Notes: generated by a model not told the origin, from the letters alone. Positions 1 through 5,596 are shown, numbered from the stretch's first letter. The stretch: 6,252 bases of DNA from a bacterium (GCA_029940125.1 JAOZRP010000149.1:1-6252), one strand, 5' to 3'. Translations and numbers: made by a program.

Positions 1-2
1 CT

Positions 3-86
3 TTCCTGGTTGCCATCTGCTTTTCTTTGTGGAATAATGCCGGCGGCCATGTAAAAAGGCTTTTCCGTCAAATTGCTGCGATGTGA
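3..86 (+). CDS. C-terminal fragment of an upstream gene, possibly a membrane protein
   Basis: A reading frame enters from the left edge and stays open for 27 codons, ending at TGA 84-86. Its visible product starts with a hydrophobic stretch (FLVAICFSLW) and ends with a basic tail (HVKRLFRQIAAM). A hydrophobic helix followed by an aromatic and a basic 'xVKRLF' tail resembles the C-terminus of PlsY (glycerol-3-phosphate acyltransferase), but the similarity is too short to rely on. The stop overlaps a possible GTG start of rarA (GTGA at 83-86), which fits an operon. The other two forward frames close earlier (at 52-54 and 35-37). It could be chance: only the frame length and the overlap support it. 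Confidence 0.35.
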   Translation, partial: FLVAICFSLWNNAGGHVKRLFRQIAAM

Positions 87-97
87 ATGACTGCCGG

Positions 98-1408
98 ATG
101 ACGAATATATTTGGAGAAGATAGTGAGATGTTGGCGCCGCTGGCCCACCGCCTGCGCCCCCGGTCTTTCGACGAGCTGGTCGGACAGGAGCATATCCTCG
201 GTCCCGGGGGGCTGGTCCGGCGTTTTCACGAAGCGGGGCAGCTGCCGTCAATGATTTTCTGGGGCGGTCCCGGCTGCGGCAAGACGACCCTGGCCATGGT
301 GCTGGCCCGGGACGTCGGGGCGGATTTCCACCCGCTTTCCGCGGTTACCGCCGGGGTCGGCGACATCAAGAAAATCAGCAAGCAGGCCCGGGAGAATAGA
401 GAGATGTCCCGGAAGACGGTGCTGTTTCTTGATGAAATTCACCGCTTCAACCGGGCCCAGCAGGATATCCTTCTCGGACCGGTGGAAGAGGGAGTCCTCA
501 TCCTCCTGGGGGCGACCACGGAAAATCCTTCCTTTTCGGTTATTACCCCGCTGCTGTCCCGCAGCCGGGTGGTGGTGCTCAAGCCCCTGACCGAAGAGCA
601 TATCCTGGTTCTCCTGAACCGCGGCCTGGCATTGCTCCGGGAGGATGACGGCGTTCAGGTTTCGGTGGTGGACGAAGCCTTGTCGCTGCTGGCTGCCTAC
701 GCCCAGGGGGACGCCCGCCGGGCCCTGAACCTGCTGGAAACGGTGGTGACCAATATGCCGCCCGACACTTCCGTCGTCACCCCGGCGGAGCTGGAGCCTT
801 TTCTGGAAGGGCGCTGGCTGGCTTACGACAAAAGCGGCGAGGAGCATTACAACCAGATCTCCGCTTTTATCAAGAGTATGCGGGCCGGCGACCCTGATGC
901 CGCCCTCTACTGGCTGGGACGGATGCTTGAATCGGGTGAAGATCCCCTGTATTGTGCCCGGAGGATGATCCGCTTTGCCAGCGAGGATATTGGCAACGCT
1001 TCTCCCCAGGCCCTGCAGATGGCCATCAACGCCCGGCAGGCCTACGAAGTGCTGGGTTCGCCGGAAGGGGAAATGTCTCTGATGCAGGCTGCCGTCTATC
1101 TGGCCGTGGCCCCGAAAAGCGACGCCGTCTACCTGGCGGCCAAGCGGGTGAAGAAGGAATTGAAGCAGACCGGCCACCTGCCGGTTCCCATGCAGGTGCG
1201 CAACGCGCCCACCTCCCTGATGAAGAAGCTGGACTACGGCAGGGGCTATGTCAATCCCCACCGGGCGGCGGAAACCGGCGGTCCCCTGCTGGAATGCCTG
1301 CCGGAGGGACTGCGGGAACGGCATTTTTACCGGCCGACCCGCAACGGTTTTGAGGAAACCATCAGCAGGCGCCTGCAGGAGCGAAGGGGGAAGAAGAAAA
1401 AAGATTGA
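98..1408 (+). CDS. rarA: Replication-associated recombination protein A (RarA/MgsA), AAA+ ATPase
   Basis: RarA belongs to the clamp-loader/WRNIP1 branch of AAA+ ATPases and acts at stalled replication forks and single-strand/double-strand DNA junctions. Numbering from the GTG at 83, the protein shows Walker A GGPGCGKT at 61-68, Walker B VLFLDEIH at 113-120, sensor 1 GATTENPSF at 143-151, an arginine-finger SRSR at 159-162 and sensor 2 GDARRALN at 209-216. The family C-terminal tetramerisation region follows (SMRAGDPDAALYWLGRML, SEDIGNA, YLAVAPKS, VRNAPTSLMK, HFYRPT). Length (436-441 aa) matches E. coli RarA (about 447 aa). Three in-frame starts exist: GTG 83, ATG 98 and ATG 128. ATG 98 gives MTNIFGEDSEMLAPLAHRLRP, which matches the family's usual spacing before PLAxRxRP. 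GTG 83 overlaps the upstream stop, and ATG 128 has the only SD-like GGAG (113-116). The second Walker A residue is G where most relatives have P. The tail is polybasic (RRGKKKKD). uvrC follows after one base. Confidence 0.95.
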   Translation: MTNIFGEDSEMLAPLAHRLRPRSFDELVGQEHILGPGGLVRRFHEAGQLPSMIFWGGPGCGKTTLAMVLARDVGADFHPLSAVTAGVGDIKKISKQARENREMSRKTVLFLDEIHRFNRAQQDILLGPVEEGVLILLGATTENPSFSVITPLLSRSRVVVLKPLTEEHILVLLNRGLALLREDDGVQVSVVDEALSLLAAYAQGDARRALNLLETVVTNMPPDTSVVTPAELEPFLEGRWLAYDKSGEEHYNQISAFIKSMRAGDPDAALYWLGRMLESGEDPLYCARRMIRFASEDIGNASPQALQMAINARQAYEVLGSPEGEMSLMQAAVYLAVAPKSDAVYLAAKRVKKELKQTGHLPVPMQVRNAPTSLMKKLDYGRGYVNPHRAAETGGPLLECLPEGLRERHFYRPTRNGFEETISRRLQERRGKKKKD

Positions 1409-1409
1409 G

Positions 1410-3227
1410 ATGACCGAACTGGAAAGGAAAGTCGCCGGTCTGCCGCTGTCCCCCGGGGTGTACCTGATGAAGGATGCCCGGGGGAACGTCTTGTATGTGG
1501 GCAAGGCGGTGTCGCTGAAAAAGCGGGTGCAGTCCTATTTTTCTGCCGCTCCCAAGGCGGTCAAGGTTGCGGCCCTGGTGCGGCGCGTCAGGGACCTGGA
1601 GGTGATCGTTGCCGCCAGCGAGCTGGATGCCCTGATCCTGGAAAACACCCTGATCAAGAAATATCGGCCGCCGTACAATGTTGACCTCAAAGACGATAAA
1701 AACTACCCTTACGTCCGCCTGCAGGAGAGTCGGAAATACCCCCGCCTGGAGATTGTCCGCCGCCGCCGGCAGGACGGGGCGCTTTATTTCGGCCCCTATC
1801 CTTCGGTCGGCGCCCTGCGCGAAACCCTGGCCCTGCTTCAGAAGCATTTTCGACTGCGCCGTTGCTCCGACCGGCAGTTTGCCAACCGGACGCGGCCCTG
1901 TTTGAACTACCAGATGAAACTTTGCCAGGGGCCCTGCTGCCGGGAGGTCGACCCTGTGGAGTACCGGCGGCGCGTGGACCAGGTGGTCATGTTTTTGCGG
2001 GGCAGGGGGCAGCAGGTGGTTGATTCCCTGACCGCGGAAATGACTTCGCTGGCCGCCGACCAGCGTTTCGAGGCCGCCGCCAGACGGCGCGATACGATTT
2101 TCGCCCTGCAAAAAATCCTGGCGACCCAGGAGGTTGACAGCGCCGCCGGGGACGATCTGGACGTCGTCGGCCTGGCCGGGGATGAAAACCAGGGGTTTGC
2201 CCTGTACCTGCTGACCATTCGCGGGGGGCGGGTGGTGGGCGGGCGGCCTTTTGCCTTTCCCCGCTTTGCCGGCTATGCCGGCGAGTTGATCACCGCCTTC
2301 CTGCAGAGCTACTACGATGAAGCCAGTGTGCCGCCGCCGGTTGTCCTGATTCCCCAGGCGGCCGGCAGCCATGATCTGCTTGAACAGTGGCTGGCGTCCT
2401 TGAGGAAGCGCAAGGTTTCACTGCTGACGCCGCTGCGGGGGCGCCGGGCGGTCCTGCTGAACATGGCGAACGACAACGCCCGGGCTTTTTTCCGCCAGCA
2501 GCAGCAGGATGCCGCCGATTTGCAGCAGGTGCTGGCTGCCCTGGGGCGGAAAACCGGGATGAAGAGGGTGCCGGCAGTCATTGAATGTGTCGACATCTCC
2601 AATCTGCAGGGTGACTTTCCGGTTGCCAGCCTGGTCTGTTTTGTCAACGGCCGGCCTTTCAAGGACGGCTACCGGCGCTACCGGCTTGACGATATTGCCG
2701 GGCCGGATGATTTTGCCATGATGGCGGCGGTGATGGAGCGGCGTTTTGGTCCCGGAAACGAACGGGAAAAACCGGACATGCTGCTGGTTGACGGCGGCAA
2801 GGGGCAGCTTTCCGCCGTCTCCCGGGTGCTGGACCGGCTGCAGGTTGAGGTCACCGTGGTGGCCATTGCCAAGGGGCGAGACCGGCGGGGAAAAAAATCC
2901 CGGACAGCCGTTGACCGGTTTTTTATCCGCGGCCGCAAAAATCCCCTGGCCGTTCACCCGCATTCGGGGGCCTATCTCCTGCTGCAGCAGATTCGCGACG
3001 AGGCCCACCGGTTTGCCGTCAGCTATCACCGCCAGCGCCGCCGCAAAGACCTGACCGAAAGCGCTCTGCTGGACGTTCCCGGCGTCGGCCCGGTCAGGGC
3101 CCGCCGTCTGCTGGAGCATTTTGGCAGTCTTCAGGGCGTCCGGCAGGCCGGGCTGGAAAGCCTTGAAAACTGTCCATTTCTTGACCGGGGGACGGCGTCG
3201 AGGGTTTTTCATTATTTCAGGAGCTGA
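1410..3227 (+). CDS. uvrC: UvrABC excinuclease subunit C
   Basis: UvrC makes both incisions around a bulky DNA lesion after UvrA/UvrB recognition. The 605-aa product has the full architecture. The N-terminal GIY-YIG nuclease (about 12-90) has SPGVY with Tyr18, YVG 29-31, Arg39 and catalytic Glu78 in LILENTLIKKYRPPYN, and makes the 3' cut. Cys152, Cys164, Cys172 and Cys176 have the same spacing as the [4Fe-4S] ligands of E. coli UvrC. The UVR domain (about 203-238) contacts UvrB. The RNase H-like nuclease has Asp395 (ECVDISN), GPDDFAMM 431-438, Asp461 (LVDGGKGQ) and His533 (DEAHRFA), and makes the 5' cut. Tandem helix-hairpin-helix motifs (about 553-600, VPGVGPVRARRLLEHFG) bind DNA. The ATG at 1410 begins MTELERKVAGLPLSPGVY, matching the family. 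The frame stays open 54 codons upstream, but that stretch lies inside rarA and is not UvrC-like. The gap to rarA is one base (TGA-g-ATG), so the two are probably co-transcribed and coupled. The nearest purine-rich SD-like tract (1384-1390) is too distant to be a good ribosome site. Confidence 0.98.
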   Translation: MTELERKVAGLPLSPGVYLMKDARGNVLYVGKAVSLKKRVQSYFSAAPKAVKVAALVRRVRDLEVIVAASELDALILENTLIKKYRPPYNVDLKDDKNYPYVRLQESRKYPRLEIVRRRRQDGALYFGPYPSVGALRETLALLQKHFRLRRCSDRQFANRTRPCLNYQMKLCQGPCCREVDPVEYRRRVDQVVMFLRGRGQQVVDSLTAEMTSLAADQRFEAAARRRDTIFALQKILATQEVDSAAGDDLDVVGLAGDENQGFALYLLTIRGGRVVGGRPFAFPRFAGYAGELITAFLQSYYDEASVPPPVVLIPQAAGSHDLLEQWLASLRKRKVSLLTPLRGRRAVLLNMANDNARAFFRQQQQDAADLQQVLAALGRKTGMKRVPAVIECVDISNLQGDFPVASLVCFVNGRPFKDGYRRYRLDDIAGPDDFAMMAAVMERRFGPGNEREKPDMLLVDGGKGQLSAVSRVLDRLQVEVTVVAIAKGRDRRGKKSRTAVDRFFIRGRKNPLAVHPHSGAYLLLQQIRDEAHRFAVSYHRQRRRKDLTESALLDVPGVGPVRARRLLEHFGSLQGVRQAGLESLENCPFLDRGTASRVFHYFRS

Positions 3228-3240
3228 TTGCTTAAATTGC

Positions 3241-3269
3241 TTGAATCGCTGGCGGCGATAGGATATCAT
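3241..3269 (+). promoter_or_regulatory. Weak sigma70-type promoter candidate upstream of rmlD
   Basis: TTGAAT (3241-3246) and TATCAT (3264-3269) are 17 bases apart, matching consensus at 4/6 and 5/6 positions. It could drive rmlD, but a terminator-like T run and a strong palindrome lie between it and the gene, so the assignment is weak. The -35 box overlaps a three-unit 9-base repeat (ATTGCTTAA, ATTGCTTGA, ATCGCTGGC; 3227-3253). Confidence 0.25.
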
Positions 3270-3295
3270 CCGGTCTTCATTGTTATTAAATGCTC

Positions 3296-3335
3296 AGCTG
3301 ACAGCGTTCAGCTCTCAGCTTAACAAGTTTTTTTT
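3296..3335 (+). terminator. Possible rho-independent terminator after uvrC
   Basis: AGCTGA (3296-3301) can pair with TCAGCT at 3308-3313 or at 3315-3320, and an eight-T run follows at 3328-3335. The stem is only 6 bp and sits 7 or 14 bases from the T run, so this is an imperfect terminator. It lies about 70 bases beyond the uvrC stop and is the only T-tract candidate for ending the rarA-uvrC transcript here. Confidence 0.3.
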
Positions 3336-3443
3336 CAATATTTTTCTGAAAACTGATGGTTGACTGCTGAAAAGTGTCCATCGGGAAATGAATATTTCCG
3401 GATGGACGCTGATTGATGGCCGGCGGCTGACAGTTCAACTCAG
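3297..3443. repeat. Two degenerate copies of a GCTGACAG...TTCA-CTC-AG repeat
   Basis: GCTGACAGCGTTCAGCTCTCAG at 3297-3318 (shown here as GCTGACAG + CG + TTCAGCTC + TCAG) recurs as GCTGACAG + TTCAACTC + AG at 3426-3443. The two differ by two 2-base gaps and one substitution. The copies are about 130 bases apart in the same orientation and enclose the palindrome at 3373-3410. The entry spans both copies and the interval between them. Confidence 0.45.
3354..3430. repeat. REP-like palindrome flanked by degenerate 17-base direct repeats
   Basis: Bases 3373-3389 pair with 3394-3410 around a 4-base loop (GAAT, 3390-3393). The 17-position stem has one G-G mismatch (3383/3400) and one T-G wobble (3375/3408). 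TGATGGTTGACTGCTGA at 3354-3370 and TGATGGCCGGCGGCTGA at 3414-3430 match at 13 of 17 positions and flank the palindrome at distances of 2 and 3 bases. No T run follows on the plus strand, so it is not a convincing uvrC terminator. On the minus strand a TTTT follows (3373-3370 region), but no minus-strand gene is upstream. A repeated extragenic palindrome or a miniature inserted element is the likeliest reading. The structure is seen directly; its mobility is inferred. Confidence 0.6.
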
Positions 3444-3460
3444 AGGTGATCAAGAAGGGG
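3442..3460 (+). promoter_or_regulatory. Ribosome-binding region of rmlD with two SD-like elements
   Basis: AGGGG (3456-3460) sits 7 bases before the ATG at 3468 and is the likely working ribosome-binding site. Just upstream, AGAGGTGATC (3442-3451) matches the extended Shine-Dalgarno GGAGGTGATC at 9 of 10 positions, but its core is about 21 bases from the ATG. No in-frame start codon lies between them, so the start at 3468 stands. Confidence 0.55.
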
Positions 3461-3467
3461 AAGATCA

Positions 3468-4328
3468 ATGGCGGATAAAATTGTCGTAACCGGTTGCCAG
3501 GGAATGCTGGGTCAGGCCGTGGTCAGCCTGCTTTCGCTGACCTCGACAGAACATGAGGTGGTGCCTTTAACCCGTGAGGATCTGGACATTACTGATGACA
3601 AGCAGGTAATGAAGGTGCTGGGAAAAATCAAGCCGCAGGTGGTGATCAACTGCGCTGCCTATACCGACGTGGACGGGGCCGAGGACGAGAAACATGTGGC
3701 CCTGGCCGTCAACGCCCGGGGAGTGAGGAACATTGCCATGGCGGCGGTGGAGCACCGGATATTCGTCTGTCATTTCAGCACCGACTATATTTTTGACGGC
3801 AAGAAGAAAGAGCCCTACCGTGAATGGGATGAGCACTGGCCGTTGAACTATTATGGCATGTCCAAGCAGGGCGGCGAGGAAATGCTGGCCAGCATCTGGG
3901 ATGGATACCTGCTGATTCGGACCAGCTGGCTGTATGGGCCGGGCGGCAAAAACTTTGTTGATACCGTCCGCGGCAAGCTGGAAGCCGGGGAGAAGCTGAA
4001 GGTGGTGGACGACCAGTTCGGCGCCCCGACCTACGTCGGCGACCTGGCGGCAACGGCCATCGTCTTGGCTGATTTGCGGGCCCGGGGACGGTATCATTAT
4101 ACCAATGATGCCGGAAACGGGGTCAGCTGGTATGAGGTGGCCCGGGAGATTGCCGTGATTACCGGCCATGATCCGGAGCAGATTACGCCGATCAAAACGG
4201 CTGACATCGAGCAGAAGGCCGAACGCCCGGCCCACTCGGTGTTGGGGCTGCAGAAGATAAAGGAAGTGCTGCCGTCGATGGTTCGTTCCTGGAAAGATGC
4301 CCTGCGCTCCTACCTCGAGAAAAAGTAG
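3468..4328 (+). CDS. rmlD: dTDP-4-dehydrorhamnose reductase
   Basis: RmlD (RfbD) reduces dTDP-4-dehydro-L-rhamnose with NAD(P)H to dTDP-L-rhamnose, the donor for rhamnose in O-antigen and other surface glycans; it is a cytosolic extended short-chain dehydrogenase. The 286-aa protein has the nucleotide-binding loop TGCQGMLGQ (8-16), DLDITD (38-43), NCAAYTDVDGAE (61-72), FSTDYIFDG with Thr105 (103-111), the catalytic YxxxK as Tyr129-GMS-Lys133, RTSWLYGPGGKNF (151-163), DDQFGAPTYVGDLA (181-194) and the C-terminal RPAHSVL (253-259). Length is typical (about 280-300 aa). The start at 3468 is set by AGGGG seven bases upstream and by the motif's position near the N-terminus. The gene stands alone on the plus strand: rmlA, rmlB and rmlC are not in the window. 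It converges with the nitrilase gene, 15 bases away. A related reductase on another nucleotide sugar cannot be fully excluded. Confidence 0.93.
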   Translation: MADKIVVTGCQGMLGQAVVSLLSLTSTEHEVVPLTREDLDITDDKQVMKVLGKIKPQVVINCAAYTDVDGAEDEKHVALAVNARGVRNIAMAAVEHRIFVCHFSTDYIFDGKKKEPYREWDEHWPLNYYGMSKQGGEEMLASIWDGYLLIRTSWLYGPGGKNFVDTVRGKLEAGEKLKVVDDQFGAPTYVGDLAATAIVLADLRARGRYHYTNDAGNGVSWYEVAREIAVITGHDPEQITPIKTADIEQKAERPAHSVLGLQKIKEVLPSMVRSWKDALRSYLEKK

Positions 4329-4360
4329 CCGGGGAGATTGCCGCTACCGCGGCTGCTTTT
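4320..4360. terminator. Putative bidirectional terminator between convergent genes
   Basis: GTAGCCG (4325-4331) pairs with CGGCTGC (4350-4356) as 7 bp including one T-G wobble. Five A residues (4320-4324) flank one side and four T residues (4357-4360) the other, so each strand shows a stem followed directly by a T run. A second possible hairpin, GCCGC-TACC-GCGGC (4340-4353), competes with it. The element covers the last codons of both rmlD and the nitrilase gene, leaving no separate room for two terminators. The loop is long (18 bases), so efficiency is uncertain. Confidence 0.45.
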
Positions 4361-5153
4361 CCTGGTAGACGTCCGGGCGGCGGTCGGCGAAGACGTCAAT
4401 GGTTTGCCGGGCGGTTTGCAGTTCCCTGAAGTCCAGCCGGCAGCTGAAAACCCCCTGGCGGCGGGGCGTTTTGAGGATTTCTTTTCCCCAGGGATCGTAG
4501 ACGCCTGAAAGGCCGGGGAAGATTTGTTCGGTTCCCTGGCCGATGCGGTTGCAGGCGGCGATGAACAGCTGGTTTTCGATCGCCCGGGCCTTGAGCAGCG
4601 CCTGCCAGTGTTCGGCCCGCGGCTGCGGCCACTGGGCGCTGATCAACAGCAGCCGGGCCCCCCGCAGGGCCAGCTGGCGGCCAAGTTCCGGGAACCTGAG
4701 ATCGTAGCAGGTCATCAGGCCCACCGGGACATTTTTTATCCTGCCGGCAACCATCTCCTCCCCCGAGCTCAGAAAATCCGGTTCATTCATCAGCGAGAAA
4801 AGGTGGATCTTCCGGTAGCGGGAAACTATCTTGCCGCCGGGACCGATCAAATAAAAAGTGTTGTAGAATTTCTCCCCGTCCTGTTCCAGCATGGTGCCGC
4901 CGATTGCCGCCGAGCGCTGCCGGGCCATGGTGCGCAACTCCTGCAGCAGTTTCGGCGTGGACCCGGCCAGCCGGGAGAAATGGGGGAAGTCGTAGCCGGT
5001 GCTCCACATCTCCGGCAGTAGGATGAGGTCCGTGGCGCTCCGGAGGTCGCGGTCCAGCAGCTTTTTGACCCGGGCGAGATTCTGTTCCGGCCGCCCCAGG
5101 GAAACGTTCATCTGAAGCAGGGATATGGTCAGACCGGCGGCCGGCTGGTTCAT
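4344..5153 (-). CDS. Carbon-nitrogen hydrolase, nitrilase superfamily (omega-amidase/YafV-MtnU-like)
   Basis: This is a cytosolic nitrilase-fold amidase that would cleave a carboxamide C-N bond through a Glu-Lys-Cys triad. Numbering from the ATG at 5162, the triad is Glu51 (LLPEMWSTGYDF), Lys118 (YRKIHLF) and Cys152 (TCYDLRFPE); Glu127 (NEPDF) is a plausible fourth conserved acid. Other family marks are NTFYLIGPGGKIV (101-113), SAQWP (175-179), HWQALLKARAIENQ (185-198) and GxSxVYDPWG (217-226). Length of 269-272 aa is normal. The 'PEMWSTGY' and 'CYDLRFPE' blocks resemble the omega-amidase group (YafV, MtnU, Nit2), which hydrolyses 2-oxoglutaramate-type compounds, but the substrate cannot be read from sequence. 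Two starts are possible. ATG 5153-5151 overlaps the upstream stop as ATGA and has GGGAG (5169-5165) 11 bases away, so I prefer it. ATG 5162-5160 leaves only 2 bases to that site. It is the second gene of a two-gene unit with the thiamine-binding protein. Confidence 0.88.
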   Translation of the reverse strand: MNQPAAGLTISLLQMNVSLGRPEQNLARVKKLLDRDLRSATDLILLPEMWSTGYDFPHFSRLAGSTPKLLQELRTMARQRSAAIGGTMLEQDGEKFYNTFYLIGPGGKIVSRYRKIHLFSLMNEPDFLSSGEEMVAGRIKNVPVGLMTCYDLRFPELGRQLALRGARLLLISAQWPQPRAEHWQALLKARAIENQLFIAACNRIGQGTEQIFPGLSGVYDPWGKEILKTPRRQGVFSCRLDFRELQTARQTIDVFADRRPDVYQEKQPR

Positions 5154-5452
5154 GATCGGCATTTCTCCCGGACCGCTTCCACCTTGCCGTTGATACTCAG
5201 GGCTTTGTCCCGCCGCTCGTCCAGCTTGATGCTGGTAACCACCCGCTGGGCTCCCATGGCAAACGGCAGCCGATGCAGTTCGCCGGCCAGCCGCAGCAGT
5301 TCATCCACCTCGCCGACGACAATTGTGCCCATGGCGGTCAACTGGTGTTCAAGGCCGGAATCCCGGATCTTCTGCAGGCAGCCGGCCACGTAGCGGCTGA
5401 CGCCGGGAGTCCCGGTTCCCAGAGGGACGACGCTGATTTCCATCATGGCCAT
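5150..5452 (-). CDS. MTH1187/DUF77-family thiamine-binding protein
   Basis: The 100-aa product matches the small ferredoxin-fold MTH1187/YkoF-type family, which assembles as oligomers and binds thiamine or related molecules; the exact physiological role is poorly known. Family blocks are EISVVPLGTGTPGVSRYVA (5-23), LTAMGTIVVGEVDELL (39-54), GAQRVVTSIKLDERRDK (67-83) and a C-terminal GKVEAVREK (89-97). Length is typical (about 95-105 aa). There is no signal peptide or membrane segment, so it should be cytosolic. Three ATG codons lie close together (5452, 5446, 5443). The first has GGAG (5463-5460) seven bases upstream, a good ribosome site; translation from 5443 would give the more family-typical MEISVVPLG. 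It is the first gene of its unit, its stop overlaps the nitrilase start as ATGA (5153-5150), and a good promoter lies at 5527-5499. No thiamine-pyrophosphate riboswitch fits in the roughly 40-base leader. Confidence 0.88.
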   Translation of the reverse strand: MAMMEISVVPLGTGTPGVSRYVAGCLQKIRDSGLEHQLTAMGTIVVGEVDELLRLAGELHRLPFAMGAQRVVTSIKLDERRDKALSINGKVEAVREKCRS

Positions 5453-5498
5453 TGTTTTTCTCCGCTCCGAGGACAGATTGAGGCTTGAAATGATCTGA

Positions 5499-5527
5499 AC
5501 TATAAACGAATTAATCGCCCTTGTAAA
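5499..5527 (-). promoter_or_regulatory. Sigma70-type promoter for the thiamine-binding protein/nitrilase unit
   Basis: Read on the minus strand, TTTACA (5527-5522) and TATAGT (5504-5499) are separated by exactly 17 bases, each matching consensus at 5/6 positions. Transcription would begin near 5492, giving a leader of about 40 bases to the ATG at 5452. The surrounding AT-rich patch stands out from the GC-rich coding background. Confidence 0.65.
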
Positions 5528-5533
5528 CTTTTG

Positions 5534-5560
5534 TTGACAGGAGTATATGTTTTTTATAAT
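5534..5560 (+). promoter_or_regulatory. Sigma70-type promoter for the GNAT gene
   Basis: A perfect TTGACA (5534-5539) and a perfect TATAAT (5555-5560) are present with a 15-base spacer, shorter than the optimal 17. The start would be near 5567, giving a leader of about 100 bases. The short spacer suggests a weak or activator-dependent promoter; this is inference. Its -35 box lies 6 bases from the -35 box of the opposing promoter. Confidence 0.55.
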
Positions 5561-5596
5561 TGAAAATGAGTGGGTGATGACAGCGCGGCGCGGTTG

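Noticed and set aside
1248..1409. 54-codon in-frame extension of uvrC upstream of ATG 1410
   Set aside because: It lies inside rarA, has no UvrC similarity, and the ATG at 1410 gives the family-typical N-terminus.
248..1504. Long minus-strand open frame (418 codons) opposite rarA
   Set aside because: It mirrors a clearly conserved gene in GC-rich DNA; its product is low-complexity (Gly, Gln, His, Pro rich) with no recognisable domain.
1362..3269. Long minus-strand frames opposite uvrC (1362-2372 and 2418-3269)
   Set aside because: Antisense shadows of a conserved coding gene; no domain, no ribosome site, compositionally biased products.
3373..3410. The palindrome as a normal rho-independent terminator of uvrC
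   Set aside because: The bases after it on the plus strand are GATTGATGG, with no T run; a T-tract candidate lies earlier at 3328-3335.
3286..3468. 60-codon minus-strand frame in the uvrC-rmlD spacer
   Set aside because: Its sequence is the translation of the repeats and palindrome, with no family resemblance, and its start lies on the rmlD start region without a ribosome site.
4524..5021. Plus-strand frame (165 codons) opposite the nitrilase gene
   Set aside because: Shadow of a gene whose catalytic triad and motifs are fully intact on the minus strand.
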